DNA of 64,000 bases. Origin: DAOUJH01 sp965116555. GTDB taxonomy: Bacteria > Chloroflexota > Dehalococcoidia > Lucifugimonadales > QGNO01. Positions 26,274 through 35,110 of the stretch are shown one piece after another (positions within the stretch are counted from its first letter, which is position 1; each line of letters opens with the position of its first letter). The stretch covers positions 1,054,001 to 1,118,000 of the forward strand of contig OZ220698.1 in the NCBI GenBank assembly GCA_965116555.1, given 5' to 3'. A model generated the notes under the pieces. The model had not been told where the DNA came from, searched no databases, and saw only the letters and a program-made list of their open reading frames with translations. The translations under genes and the position numbers were made by a program.

Positions 26274-27263
26274 TCAGGAAAAATCGAAGTTGACTCCCAC
26301 GTTCTGCTGCACTGCCTTATCGTAAACGAACTGGGCTACGGCCACGTCTTCAATGGAAAGCCCCACGCTCTTGAACAGCGTAATCTCGTCGCTGTTCTCA
26401 CGGCCTTTCTTCTCTCCCCTGACTATCTCTCCCAGGCCGGCGTGTATCATATCGCCATTGAAGGCCCCTTCCGCGATTGGGATGATGAGGTCCCCCGTTT
26501 CCGCCAGGCATGCCGGAACATAATCGCACACCACCTTGGAGCGGACTATCCCCTCCGTATCGAGCTCCCTGGCGTCAGGCTTATGAGCGCCCACGCTGTT
26601 CACGTGCGTGCCCGGTCTCAGCCACCTTCCTTCCAGCACAGGGCTGTGCGATGACGTGGCCAGGGCCAGCACGTCCGACGCCTCCACCACCTCTTGAGCC
26701 GACCCTGCCAACCTAACCTCAACGTCTAAAAGGCGTGACATATCCTCTACAAAGGAGTTCTGCCGCTCCACGTTTCCGTTGGAATAGCACAGCACGGACT
26801 CTATGCTTCTCACGGCGCAAATCGCCTCGAGCTGAGTCCGCCCCTGCGCTCCGACGCCCAGGATGCCCGCCGTCGACGCGTCCTCCCGCGCCAGGTATCT
26901 GGTCGCCAGCCCGGACGCCGCGCCGGTGCGCATTGCGGTGATAAAGCCGCCGTCCATGATGGAAAGCACCCGCCCGGTTTCCTGATCCATGTACAGGACG
27001 GTGCCCATGATGGTTGGCACGCCGTGTTTGGACAGGTTCTCGTCAAAAGTAGTAACCACTTTGATTCCAAAAGCGCCGCTTTCAAGAAGCCTTGCGGGCA
27101 TGAAGGCCGTCCAGCCCGCGCGTTGGGGATCGCTCATGGTCAAGCGCTGGGGCATGTCTACGGCGCATTCTGCAAGCTGGGCAAACGCCTGCTCCATGAT
27201 CTGCACCGTTTCCTCCATAGTGAGGAGGCTCTGGAGTGTGCTCCTGTCAAGTAGTAGTGCCAA
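26274..27263 (-). CDS. ornithine cyclodeaminase/mu-crystallin-family oxidoreductase
   Basis: 329 residues from TTG 27263, chosen because AAAGGA stands just upstream and the family N-terminus (LLLDRSTLQSLLTMEETVQIMEQAF) begins there. A frame extended to 27320 would overlap the upstream gene. The dinucleotide site is AGILGVGAQGRTQLEAI near residues 125-141. The substrate region includes KVVTTFDENLSKHGVPTIMG with the conserved lysine. Members deaminate ornithine or reduce cyclic ketimines and 2-oxo acids with NAD(P)H. Neighbouring RidA and CMD genes fit amino-acid/imine catabolism. Confidence 0.86.
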   Translation of the reverse strand: MALLLDRSTLQSLLTMEETVQIMEQAFAQLAECAVDMPQRLTMSDPQRAGWTAFMPARLLESGAFGIKVVTTFDENLSKHGVPTIMGTVLYMDQETGRVLSIMDGGFITAMRTGAASGLATRYLAREDASTAGILGVGAQGRTQLEAICAVRSIESVLCYSNGNVERQNSFVEDMSRLLDVEVRLAGSAQEVVEASDVLALATSSHSPVLEGRWLRPGTHVNSVGAHKPDARELDTEGIVRSKVVCDYVPACLAETGDLIIPIAEGAFNGDMIHAGLGEIVRGEKKGRENSDEITLFKSVGLSIEDVAVAQFVYDKAVQQNVGVNFDFS

Positions 27264-27285
27264 GTTGCGTCCTTTGCCGGGGTGG

Positions 27286-27831
27286 CTAAACGGGGAGCAA
27301 CGGCTCTCCCACCGGAGCAACCTCGAATGAGTTCAGCGCCGCCGCTAGCATGCTGTAGTAGCCAATGGTTGCTGTGAGATCGATCAGTCCCTGGACTCCA
27401 AAGGTCGTCAAGGCCGCGTCAAATGTGGCTTCAGAGACCCGGTGGTTCCTCAGTATCTCCAACGTATAATCCGCCACCAGCGCGTCTTCCGAGGACAGGC
27501 CTTGAAGAGGCTTGCGTTCGCGAATCGCGGCTATGACCTCGACCGGAATTCCGACTCGTTCAGCCTGGGGTTGGTGGGCCGTCCACTCATACTGGCAGTC
27601 AAACTCCCGCGCCGTAATCAACGACGCCAGCTCATTCACCCTGGCCGATATGGTCGATTCAAAGCGAACGTAGGCGCCAGCATCCGCTATGCGCCGCGCC
27701 AGCTCCGGGCTGTTGAGAAGCACGGCAAATGGCCCGACCACACGACCCCGGCTCGCCTCGATCTCATCGAAGGCGTGCCTGCTTTCAGGGGGCAGGTCAT
27801 CTCTACTGAGGACTTCAGGTATTCTTGGCAT
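27286..27831 (-). CDS. carboxymuconolactone decarboxylase (AhpD-like) family protein
   Basis: 181 residues from ATG 27831 with GAGGAAG upstream. The helical CMD domain spans about residues 35-115, including the REFDCQYEWTAHQPQAERVGI helix with its conserved glutamate and histidine. There is no CxxC pair, so an AhpD-type peroxidase role is unlikely and a decarboxylase or unknown-function member is more probable. It lies 22 nt upstream of the ornithine-cyclodeaminase-like gene and 80 nt after the small protein gene. Confidence 0.82.
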   Translation of the reverse strand: MPRIPEVLSRDDLPPESRHAFDEIEASRGRVVGPFAVLLNSPELARRIADAGAYVRFESTISARVNELASLITAREFDCQYEWTAHQPQAERVGIPVEVIAAIRERKPLQGLSSEDALVADYTLEILRNHRVSEATFDAALTTFGVQGLIDLTATIGYYSMLAAALNSFEVAPVGEPLLPV

Positions 27832-27911
27832 GGCTTCCTCGCAAACGTTGAATTTCATGCGCGCCGCCGGTTTACGGCTGCGCTCGTTCACACACGGATA
27901 TGCGGCAGTAT

Positions 27912-28154
27912 CTAGCCGGCCCCTCTGAACGCCAGGTCCGCCAACCTGGCCTGCACGGAAGGACGGTCCGCCGGCTCCACCGGATCCGGCAACTCCTTCA
28001 GCTCAGGCACGATGACATCGCGCAAAGCATCCGCCTCCTTCTCGGAGAGATCAGAGGCGGCAATCACGTCCTCCACGCCGTGCATGACTGCAAGGCGAAA
28101 TCCGTAGTCGGCCACAGCCTTATCAATAATATCTCTCAGCGCCCTGTGTGACAT
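27912..28154 (-). CDS. small hypothetical protein, weakly like LigA/Os1348-type helical proteins
   Basis: 80 residues, probably all-helical in its first 50 (RALRDIIDKAVADYGFR, then SDLSEKEADALRDVI), with a Pro/Glu-rich tail. The spacing of the two helices resembles the short LigA/Franean1_4349-like family, some members of which are RiPP precursors or dioxygenase partners; this is pattern similarity only. No maturation enzyme is nearby. It sits between SDR and CMD genes in one operon. Confidence 0.55.
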   Translation of the reverse strand: MSHRALRDIIDKAVADYGFRLAVMHGVEDVIAASDLSEKEADALRDVIVPELKELPDPVEPADRPSVQARLADLAFRGAG

Positions 28155-28183
28155 TGAGCTCCCTCCACTTAGCTATATCAGAG

Positions 28184-28939
28184 CTAGAATCCTACAGTTC
28201 GTCCTCCATCTATGACAAAACTGGCCCCCGAGACGTAGGAAGACTCGTCGGAAGCCAGGAACAGCATCATCTGGGCTACGTCTTCGGGGAAACCCACCCT
28301 CCCCGCCGGGTTCTCCTTGACGCGCTGTTCAAACTCTTCAGTACTGCCGGTGCTCCCCCTGGATTGCGGGCTGTCTATGATGCCGGGGATTATGGCATTG
28401 AACCGTATCCTGTTCTCGGCGTACTCCTGGCTGGCGGTCTGAGTCAGGCTTATCACGCCGGCCTTTGCCGCTCCGTAGGAAGAGGATATGAGAGAGGCGC
28501 GTATACCGGACGTGGAAGACACGTTGATCACTGAGCCTCCCCTATCCATCATTCGCGGCACGGCGTACTTGCAGCACAGGAACACGCCCTTCAGGTCCGT
28601 GTTCAGGGTGAGATCCCACTCCAGTTCGGAGACTTCGTGCATCTTTGAAGTGCGGATGAGCACGCCCGCGTTGTTGACTAGGACGTCCAGCTTCCCATAG
28701 GCGTTGATGGCTTGCTCCACCATGTTCTCCACTTCAGCCGCTTTGGAAACGTCCGTATCTATGAATAAGGCCTCTCCTCCCGCTTCTTTTATCGCCGAAA
28801 CCGTCTTTTCACCGTCCGATATATTACGGTCCGCCGCCGCTACTTTAGCCCCTTCGCCGGCGAACAGCTGGGCGGCGGCCCGCCCAATGCCGGTGGCTGC
28901 TCCTGTAATGATTACTACCTTGTCCTCTAACCGTCCCAC
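28184..28939 (-). CDS. short-chain dehydrogenase/reductase (classical SDR)
   Basis: 251 residues with all classical SDR motifs: cofactor motif TGAATGIGRAA near residues 12-22, NNAG near 88-91, the catalytic serine in INVSSTSG and the YGAAK active site near 153-157. The C-terminal end is ASFVIDGGRTVGF. It should interconvert an alcohol and a ketone with NAD(P)H. It is the first gene of the minus-strand operon that continues with the 80-residue protein, CMD, ornithine-cyclodeaminase-like and RidA genes. AGGAGG lies near the ATG. Confidence 0.93.
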   Translation of the reverse strand: MGRLEDKVVIITGAATGIGRAAAQLFAGEGAKVAAADRNISDGEKTVSAIKEAGGEALFIDTDVSKAAEVENMVEQAINAYGKLDVLVNNAGVLIRTSKMHEVSELEWDLTLNTDLKGVFLCCKYAVPRMMDRGGSVINVSSTSGIRASLISSSYGAAKAGVISLTQTASQEYAENRIRFNAIIPGIIDSPQSRGSTGSTEEFEQRVKENPAGRVGFPEDVAQMMLFLASDESSYVSGASFVIDGGRTVGF

Positions 28940-29123
28940 TGTGGATCCTCCTTTACCTGGTCCAACCTACGTCTACTGTCACGACCCACGTCTTTTGCTC
29001 CGCCGGTATCAGAGCTGCAAGCATGATCAATCTTAATCGACCTGCTAGATTGGTGATAGAATAGCACACGCTATCTCGCTGTAAAGCTGGATAGGACGTA
29101 ATTTTGCTAAAGGAGCGTGAATA

Positions 29124-30164
29124 GTGACTCCGGAAAAGATCAGGGTGGGAATAGTAGGCGCAGGCGGCAACGTTCGTATCCGCCACGCCCCCGGGTTCAA
29201 AGCCACAGAAGGAGTGGAGCTTGTCAGCGTGTGCAACCGCACCAGGGAGTCCAGCGAGCGCGCCGCCAAGGAGTTCGGCATATCCAAGGTATACGACAAC
29301 TGGCTGGACCTGGTGCAGGCAGACGACACGGACGCCATATGCATAGGCACCTGGCCCTACCTCCACGCCGCCATCACCATCGCCGCTCTAGAGTACGACA
29401 AACACGTCCTGACCGAAGCCCGCATGGCCATGAACGCCGAAGAGGCCCACGCCATGCTGGAGGCGTCGCGGGCGTCTCCGCACCTGGTCGCACAGATTGT
29501 GCCCGCCCCTATGACCCTGAAGGTGGACCAGACCGTGCAGGAGATGATTTCCCAGGGCTATCTGGGCCCGGTGCTGGCCGTTGACATGAGAAACAACTCC
29601 TCCGCTTTTCTGGATGCGGAGGCACCGCTTCACTGGCGCCAGAGCCGCGACCTGAGCGGCCTCAACATCATGATGATGGGCATCTGGTACGAGATGCTGA
29701 TGCGCTGGATAGGCCCCGCCACAAAGGTAATGGCCATGACCAACACCTTTGTCAAGCAGCGCCGCGATGCCGAGGGCCAACTCCACACAGTGGACGTCCC
29801 CGACCACGCCGACGTTATCTGCGAAATGGCCTGCGGCGCACGCGCTCAGATGCGGTTCAGCTCCGTGACCGGCCTTGCTCCGGCCAACGAGGTGTGGCTG
29901 TTTGGCGCGGACGGCACAATCAAGCTGGACGCCGACAAGATGGAGCTTTACGCGGGCAAGCGCGGCGACAGCCAGCTATCCAAGGTAGAGATAGACCCCC
30001 AAAAGCAGGGCGACTGGCGTGTGGAGGAGGAGTTCATCAACGCTATCAGGGGCATTGAGCAGGTGAAGTTGACCACCTTTGAGGATGGCGTGAAGTACAT
30101 GGAGTTCACCGAAGCAGTAACTCGCAGCGCGCAAAGCGGCGAGGCCGTATCCTTACCCTTATAG
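29124..30164 (+). CDS. Gfo/Idh/MocA-family oxidoreductase
   Basis: 346 residues from a GTG start with AAAGGAG upstream. The Rossmann motif VGIVGAGGNVRIRHAPGF occupies residues 8-25, and the usual KHVLTEARMAMNAEEA stretch near 93-108 replaces the family's typical EKP motif with TEA, so the catalytic lysine is not in its normal place. The C-terminal domain binds substrate. Members act on sugars, inositols and related hydroxyls with NAD(P). It is followed 10 nt later by the DUF385 gene, and the pair is likely cotranscribed. Confidence 0.88.
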   Translation: MTPEKIRVGIVGAGGNVRIRHAPGFKATEGVELVSVCNRTRESSERAAKEFGISKVYDNWLDLVQADDTDAICIGTWPYLHAAITIAALEYDKHVLTEARMAMNAEEAHAMLEASRASPHLVAQIVPAPMTLKVDQTVQEMISQGYLGPVLAVDMRNNSSAFLDAEAPLHWRQSRDLSGLNIMMMGIWYEMLMRWIGPATKVMAMTNTFVKQRRDAEGQLHTVDVPDHADVICEMACGARAQMRFSSVTGLAPANEVWLFGADGTIKLDADKMELYAGKRGDSQLSKVEIDPQKQGDWRVEEEFINAIRGIEQVKLTTFEDGVKYMEFTEAVTRSAQSGEAVSLPL

Positions 30165-30174
30165 GAGCAGGACC

Positions 30175-30549
30175 ATGGACGAGCAGACCAGAAACGCGCT
30201 CATCAACGACTCCGTTATAGACATCACCACCCTGGGCCGCAGGTCCGGCCAGCAGCGACGCATAGAGATCTGGGCCCATTACCAGGACGACAAAGTGTAC
30301 ATCACAGGAAGCCCGGGGAGGCGCGGTTGGTATGCCAACCTGCTGGCAAGCCCTGATTTCACCCTCCACATCAAGCAGAGCTTTCAAAGAGACATCCCGG
30401 CAAAGGCCACGCCAGTAATCGACGAGGCCCAGCGCCGAGCCGTGTTCAACGCCATGATGGAGTCCCTGCCCCGGTTGCAGAACCTGCGCGCCAACTTCGA
30501 TCAATGGCTGGAGGACAGCCCGCTGATAGAAGTGGGGTTGTCGGCCTAA
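30175..30549 (+). CDS. deazaflavin (F420)-dependent nitroreductase-like protein (DUF385 family)
   Basis: 124 residues. VIDITTLGRRSGQQRRIEIW, YITGSPGRRGWYANLLASPDFTLHIK and the closing W...PLIEV follow the DUF385/Ddn pattern of split-barrel proteins. Known relatives use coenzyme F420 or bind fatty acids and heme; F420 use here is inferred from the family. It follows the Gfo/Idh/MocA gene by 10 nt. Confidence 0.85.
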   Translation: MDEQTRNALINDSVIDITTLGRRSGQQRRIEIWAHYQDDKVYITGSPGRRGWYANLLASPDFTLHIKQSFQRDIPAKATPVIDEAQRRAVFNAMMESLPRLQNLRANFDQWLEDSPLIEVGLSA

Positions 30550-30706
30550 CCGCCCCACTCTCCCGTCATTCCCGCCTCCGAGCGGGAATCCACCCCCTAC
30601 CCCTTCCACCGACCCCTACCCGCTCATGGTGAGCTTGTCGAACCATTTGAGCGGGCATACTCGAACACCTCCACCATACCTCCCTGTGTGATATCCTCCA
30701 GCAGTC
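30550..30706. repeat. intergenic repeats of two families
   Basis: GTCATTCCCGCCTCCGAGCGGGAATCC at 30564-30592 and CCGCTCATGGTGAGC...TTTGAGCGGG at 30620-30655. No gene. Confidence 0.8.
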
Positions 30707-30895
30707 ATGTCTCAGAACCCTACTAGCCAGCCGGAACAGGAACTAGCGGACGCCATGCTGCAGCGGGCCGTCGCCCTTTGGGGCAACGACTACGCCGAGC
30801 AGTTGCTCCCACATATAGAGGAGATGGCCGGCCATCTCCACGCCCTCTCAACTGACCTCTCCGACAACGAAGTTGAGCCGGGATTCTTCCTCTAA
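30707..30895 (+). CDS. AtzG-like small subunit (GatC-like) preceding an amidase
   Basis: 62 residues, helical, with LPHIEEMAGHLHALSTDL and an acidic tail PGFFL. Size, sequence style and position directly before an amidase match AtzG/DUF4089, the small partner that stabilises AtzE-type amidases much as GatC supports GatA. Its stop is 8 nt before the amidase ATG. The assignment leans on both pattern and context. Confidence 0.7.
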   Translation: MSQNPTSQPEQELADAMLQRAVALWGNDYAEQLLPHIEEMAGHLHALSTDLSDNEVEPGFFL

Positions 30896-30903
30896 TCGCG
30901 CCC

Positions 30904-32352
30904 ATGGAACCAAGAGACCTCGCCATAGCCCAAGCTTCTCAGGCCATCGCCGCTGGCAAGCTGTCCCCGCCTGAGCTGGTGGAATCCCTGTTGGAGCGCG
31001 TCAGGGATCTGGAGCCTTCGCTCAAAGCCTGGGTCACCCTCGACGAAGAGGCCGCCATGCGGTCGGCCAGAGCCGCCGAAACGGAGATCCATAGCTCCGG
31101 CCCCCGCAGCCCGTTGCACGGCATACCTATCGGCGTAAAGGACATCTACTACACCAAGGGCGTCCTCACCACGGCAGGCGCACCGCAGTACAACAATTTC
31201 GTTCCCGAATACGACGCAACCAGCGTGGCCAAGCTGAAGGACGCAGGCGCCATCATACTGGGCAAGGCGGTCACCACCCAGTTCGCCGATGGAGACCCCG
31301 CGCCTACTTTCAATCCCTGGAACCTTGAGCATACGCCCGGCGGTTCCAGCAGCGGGTCGGCGGTGGCGGTTGCCACACGCATGTGTCCCGCAGCCCTCGG
31401 TTCTCAGACCGGCGGCTCCACTCTGCGACCCGCCGCATACAACGGCGTGGTCGGACTGAAACCAACCTACGGAAGGATCAGCCGCTATGGGGTCGTCCCC
31501 TTCGCCTGGTCGCTCGATACCGTGGGCATCATCGCCCGCACCGTGAACGATACCGCTCTGCTGCTTCAAGCTATGGCCGGACACGACCCCAACGATGCCA
31601 GCTCATCCCTTGAACCCGTCGGAGACTACGTGAGCGGCTTGACCGCCCCAAACGACCCGCCGCGCATCGGCGTTATACGCCAGTTCTACTACGAAACCGC
31701 CAGCGAAGAGGTGGGCTGCCACACCGACGAGGTCATGCGAAACCTGGAGAAAGCGGGAGCCGCCGTGTCCGAAATCAAGCTACCAGACAGCTTCCACCTC
31801 CACGAGGCGGCGCGAAGCGTGGTCATAAACGTCGATGCGGCCGCTTTCCACCAGCGGATGTACAACCAAAACCCCGATGACTACGGCCTGTACCTGCGTC
31901 GCATAATAGAGGTGGGCATGCTTGTCCCGGGAGCGCAATACCTGCAGGCGCAGCGCGTTCGAGCCAGGTTCCGCAGGGACGCTGAGGCCATGTTCAAGGA
32001 CTGCGACGTGCTGCTCACCCCTGCAACACCGACGGCGGCGCCAAGAGACCGCACCACCACGGGAGACCCTACCTTTCAGGCGGGATGGACTTCCGCTGGA
32101 CTTCCCGCCGTAGCGATCCCCTCGGGGCTGGATGCCTCCGGCATGCCGCTCGGTGTCCAGCTGGTGGCGGCGCCGTTCGCCGAAGCCAAGCTGCTTGCCG
32201 CCGCCCACTGGTGCGAGTCGGCGCTTGGCGTGGAGTTGCGCCCGCCGGGTTTGGGCTACCGCCCACGCAGTTCGGGTATCGGCGCATCAGGGCACACAGA
32301 CACAGCGAGCAAAGCGAGTGACATACGGCCGGAGCCTCGTTCTTGGCGCTAG
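30904..32352 (+). CDS. amidase-signature hydrolase (AtzE/GatA-like)
   Basis: 482 residues. The Ser-cisSer-Lys triad is Lys79 (IGVKDIYY), Ser148 in TPGGSSSGS and Ser172 in QTGGSTLRP, with the spacing found in GatA. The enzyme hydrolyses an amide, releasing ammonia. The preceding AtzG-like subunit suggests an AtzE-type 1-carboxybiuret or related ureido-amide hydrolase, while the absence of gatB argues against tRNA amidotransferase. The C-terminal 30 residues are low in conservation and may include a run-on into spacer DNA. Confidence 0.9.
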   Translation: MEPRDLAIAQASQAIAAGKLSPPELVESLLERVRDLEPSLKAWVTLDEEAAMRSARAAETEIHSSGPRSPLHGIPIGVKDIYYTKGVLTTAGAPQYNNFVPEYDATSVAKLKDAGAIILGKAVTTQFADGDPAPTFNPWNLEHTPGGSSSGSAVAVATRMCPAALGSQTGGSTLRPAAYNGVVGLKPTYGRISRYGVVPFAWSLDTVGIIARTVNDTALLLQAMAGHDPNDASSSLEPVGDYVSGLTAPNDPPRIGVIRQFYYETASEEVGCHTDEVMRNLEKAGAAVSEIKLPDSFHLHEAARSVVINVDAAAFHQRMYNQNPDDYGLYLRRIIEVGMLVPGAQYLQAQRVRARFRRDAEAMFKDCDVLLTPATPTAAPRDRTTTGDPTFQAGWTSAGLPAVAIPSGLDASGMPLGVQLVAAPFAEAKLLAAAHWCESALGVELRPPGLGYRPRSSGIGASGHTDTASKASDIRPEPRSWR

Positions 32353-32375
32353 TCCATCCAAAATCGCCAGAACCC

Positions 32376-32780
32376 CTACCCTAACCGCGACTCGTGCTCC
32401 TTCTTGATGCAGAGGTCCATGACCACGGGAATCCCCGCCGCCTTGGCCTTTTCCGCCGCCTCCTCGTTCACAATCCCCTCTTGCATCCAGACGTACGCCG
32501 CTCCCGCCTCTATGGCATCCTCCACCACCGGCATGACGTCGCTGGGCCGGCGAAAAACGTCCACCACGTCGATGCTCTCCGGAACTGACTTGAGATCGGG
32601 GTAACTCTTCTCTCCCAGCACCTCTTCTACCGCTGGATTGACGGGAACAATCCGGTATCCTGCGTCTTTGAGGTATTCGGCAACCTGGTAGCTGGGCCTA
32701 TCCGGCCTGGGCGAAAGGCCTACCACGGCAATCGTCTTCTGCGCCAGGATTTCCTCTATCAAACCGTCCACGTCGCTCAT
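32376..32780 (-). CDS. CoA-binding domain protein (YccU-like)
   Basis: 134 residues from ATG 32780, where the conserved family N-terminus starts. The Rossmann motif AVVGLSPRPDRPSYQVAEYL near residues 19-38 and the YRIVPVNPAVEEVLGEKSYPDL block are typical of the succinyl-CoA-synthetase-alpha-like family. QEGIVNEEAAEKAKAAGIPVVMDLCIKKEH closes it, with a conserved cysteine. These single-domain proteins bind CoA; their role is unknown. It is convergent with the amidase gene. Confidence 0.88.
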   Translation of the reverse strand: MSDVDGLIEEILAQKTIAVVGLSPRPDRPSYQVAEYLKDAGYRIVPVNPAVEEVLGEKSYPDLKSVPESIDVVDVFRRPSDVMPVVEDAIEAGAAYVWMQEGIVNEEAAEKAKAAGIPVVMDLCIKKEHESRLG

Positions 32781-32901
32781 AGCCGGATTGTACCCTACGA
32801 AGCCGTGGCTGTCAGTCTGCCCGCCCACATCCCTCCGCCCGCTTGCCCGCCTGCCCCTGCCACTGCTAGAATCCTCCTACAACTAGCGCATGGGGGTTCT
32901 C

Positions 32902-33696
32902 ATGGCAATCAGTACGCTTCCTTCTTCTCCGGCTGCATTGCGCCACATCATCCGCAATGGCGAATACGACACCGTAACGGCGGGACTGGCGCCCGGCTAC
33001 GTCCAAGCCAACCTCGTCATCCTGCCACAGGCCCAGGCTTTCGACTTCCTGCTCTTCTGCCAGCGCAACCCCAAGCCCTGTCCTCTCATAGAAGTCGTGG
33101 AGGCCGGCAGCGTCGAGCCCTCCATTACCGCACCCGGCGCAGACATCCGCACCGACCTGCCAAAGTACCGCGTCTACAGGGACGGCGTGCTGGAGCAGGA
33201 AACGGAGAACGTTCTGGACGTCTGGCGAGACGACCTCGTCTCTTTCCTCATCGGCTGCAGCTTCACCTTCGAGACGGCGCTGCTGGCGGCTGGGATCTCC
33301 ATGCGGCACATAGAAGAGAACAGCAACGTCTCCATGTACATCACCAACATGCCAACGGTGCCCGCCGGACAGTTCTCCGGCCCCACCGTGGTGTCCATGC
33401 GACCCATTGGCCGGGAAAAGGTGGTGAAGGCCGTGCAGGTGACTTCCCGATTCCCCAACACCCACGGCGCGCCTCTGCACGTCGGTGACCCGGAATCGAT
33501 AGGCATCGATGACATCCAGAAGCCGGACTACGGGGACGTTGTGCCCTTCAAACCGGGCGAGATACCCGTTTTCTGGGCTTGCGGCGTTACTCCTCAGGCC
33601 GTGGCTATGGAGTCCAAGCCGCCATTCATGATTACCCACTCGCCGGGGCACATGTTCATCACGGACGTCCGCGACGAAGACCTGGCAGTTCTCTGA
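32902..33696 (+). CDS. DUF1445 putative hydro-lyase / D-glutamate cyclase N-terminal-type protein
   Basis: 264 residues from ATG 32902 (GGGGG 5 nt upstream; ATG 32890 is an alternative adding four residues). The family signature GCSFTFE is at about residues 114-120, with RNPKPCPLIEV, TNMPTVPAGQFSGP and TPQAVAMESKPPFMITHSPGHMFITD also diagnostic. DUF1445 forms the first half of mammalian DGLUCY, which interconverts D-glutamate and 5-oxo-D-proline. The DUF4392 half follows 37 nt later, so this is a split cyclase or a two-subunit system. Confidence 0.9.
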   Translation: MAISTLPSSPAALRHIIRNGEYDTVTAGLAPGYVQANLVILPQAQAFDFLLFCQRNPKPCPLIEVVEAGSVEPSITAPGADIRTDLPKYRVYRDGVLEQETENVLDVWRDDLVSFLIGCSFTFETALLAAGISMRHIEENSNVSMYITNMPTVPAGQFSGPTVVSMRPIGREKVVKAVQVTSRFPNTHGAPLHVGDPESIGIDDIQKPDYGDVVPFKPGEIPVFWACGVTPQAVAMESKPPFMITHSPGHMFITDVRDEDLAVL

Positions 33697-33733
33697 TTAG
33701 ATAATCCTGTACTCGCAAATTGGGAGGGCAACC

Positions 33734-34585
33734 GTGTCCGCTATAGAAGACATCATCCTTGACCGTGACCAGAGGGGCATATCCAAGCTGCGTGGGCACC
33801 TCCCTGAAGACTACTGCGAAGACGCCGCTCAGCTCATCTTGAGCAATCCGGGACGCGCCTTCGTCATCAGCGGTTTCTTCATAGTCGGGGCCATGGCCTC
33901 GGAGACCGACGGCCCTCCCGGCGCTTACTTCATCGGCAAAGCGCTGCAAAAGCTGGGCTACGATGTCACCCACATTACCGACGAGTTCAGCTCGTCTCTC
34001 TACAACTGCATTTCAGACGTGGGCGAAGTCGTTGAATTCCCCGTTACGGACGAAGACTCCAGCCGGAAGTTTGCCAGTGAGCTCCTCGGCGACCTGAAGC
34101 CTTCGGTTGTCATCTCCACCGAACGCTGCGGCGTGACCCAGAAGGGCGAATATCTGAACATGCGTGGCGTAGACATCTCGCAGTACAACGCCCGTGCCGA
34201 CTACCTTGTGCTCGACCACAACGCCACCGTCGGCATAGGAGACGGCGGCAACGAGATAGGCATGGGCAAGCTTGCCGAGCAGATCCCCACCATCGATACC
34301 CTGCCCAAGCAGCCCACCATAGTCCCCACCGACAAGCTCATCCTGGCCAGCGTCTCCAACTGGGGCGCTTCCGGACTCATAGCAGGCCTCTCTCTGCAGG
34401 CGAAACAGAATCTGCTGCCCTCGCCGGAGGAAGAAGAAGAGGTCATCAAGCAGATGGTCGACATCGGCGCAGTGGACGGATTCAAAGTCGAACGCACCTA
34501 CGCCGTGGACGGCTTCCCCCTGGAGGAGAACCGTAAAACGCTGGAACGCCTCCACGATTACTTGAAGCAGCAGGGCGTCTCCTAG
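33734..34585 (+). CDS. DUF4392 / D-glutamate cyclase C-terminal-type protein
   Basis: 283 residues from GTG 33734 with GGAGGG upstream. Characteristic pieces are ETDGPPGAYFIGKALQKLGY near residues 57-76, VISTERCGVTQKGEYLNMRG near 130-150 and TVGIGDGGNEIGMGK near 177-191, the latter a likely active-site loop. It is the partner of DUF1445 and equals the C-terminal half of DGLUCY. A diverged in-frame copy of its last stretch lies 850 bp downstream at 35432-35494, beyond a toxin-antitoxin module. Confidence 0.9.
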   Translation: MSAIEDIILDRDQRGISKLRGHLPEDYCEDAAQLILSNPGRAFVISGFFIVGAMASETDGPPGAYFIGKALQKLGYDVTHITDEFSSSLYNCISDVGEVVEFPVTDEDSSRKFASELLGDLKPSVVISTERCGVTQKGEYLNMRGVDISQYNARADYLVLDHNATVGIGDGGNEIGMGKLAEQIPTIDTLPKQPTIVPTDKLILASVSNWGASGLIAGLSLQAKQNLLPSPEEEEEVIKQMVDIGAVDGFKVERTYAVDGFPLEENRKTLERLHDYLKQQGVS

Positions 34586-34642
34586 CACCACTCTCGCCAT
34601 CTATGCGCCCCGTCCTATTGTGCACGGCCCGCACCCCCTTAC

Positions 34643-34671
34643 CGTCTTGCCCGCGCAGGCGGGCATCTAGG
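34643..34671. repeat. interspersed palindromic repeat
   Basis: GTCTTGCCCGCGCAGGCGGGC-type element ending GCATCTAGG, between the DUF4392 gene and the convergent PIN toxin gene. Confidence 0.75.
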
Positions 34672-34699
34672 GGCGGAGGGAGTCTTGGGCGTTCCCTGC

Positions 34700-35107
34700 C
34701 TATCTACTTTCGAACGGATTTACATAGCCAACACCAAGGTCTTCAAAGTCGTCCACGTTTCTGGTGACCACCGTCAATCTATGAACCATGGCTGTCGCCG
34801 CTATCATAGCGTCTTCAGTTATGGCGCCTGATCTCCCGTGCATCAGTCGCGCCCACTCCCTGAAAGCGAACGCATCCATTGGCAGTATGCCGTAGGAAGC
34901 CAGGACCTTGTCCAGCCACGCTTCCAACTCCTCAGCCTTGGCTTCATCCTGATCACGAGTGATCTCGATTCCTGACTGTATCTCGCCAACCGTAACCGCA
35001 GACACAAAGAGCTGCTCCGCCGGAACGTCCGCAATCCAATCCAGAACTGCGCCATGCGGACGGGGCCGACGCAGCTCCGAAACCACGTTGGTGTCCAAGA
35101 GGTACAT
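34700..35107 (-). CDS. VapC-type PIN-domain toxin (FitB-like)
   Basis: 135 residues with PIN catalytic acids: Asp5 in YLLDTNVVSELRRPRP, glutamate in VTVGEIQSG, and aspartate in ITEDAMIAATA, then NVDDF near the end. It should be a Mg2+-dependent ribonuclease neutralised by the upstream Phd-type antitoxin, whose stop is 3 nt before this start. It is unrelated in antitoxin type to the module at 23835-24475. Confidence 0.88.
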   Translation of the reverse strand: MYLLDTNVVSELRRPRPHGAVLDWIADVPAEQLFVSAVTVGEIQSGIEITRDQDEAKAEELEAWLDKVLASYGILPMDAFAFREWARLMHGRSGAITEDAMIAATAMVHRLTVVTRNVDDFEDLGVGYVNPFESR

Positions 35108-35110
35108 AGG

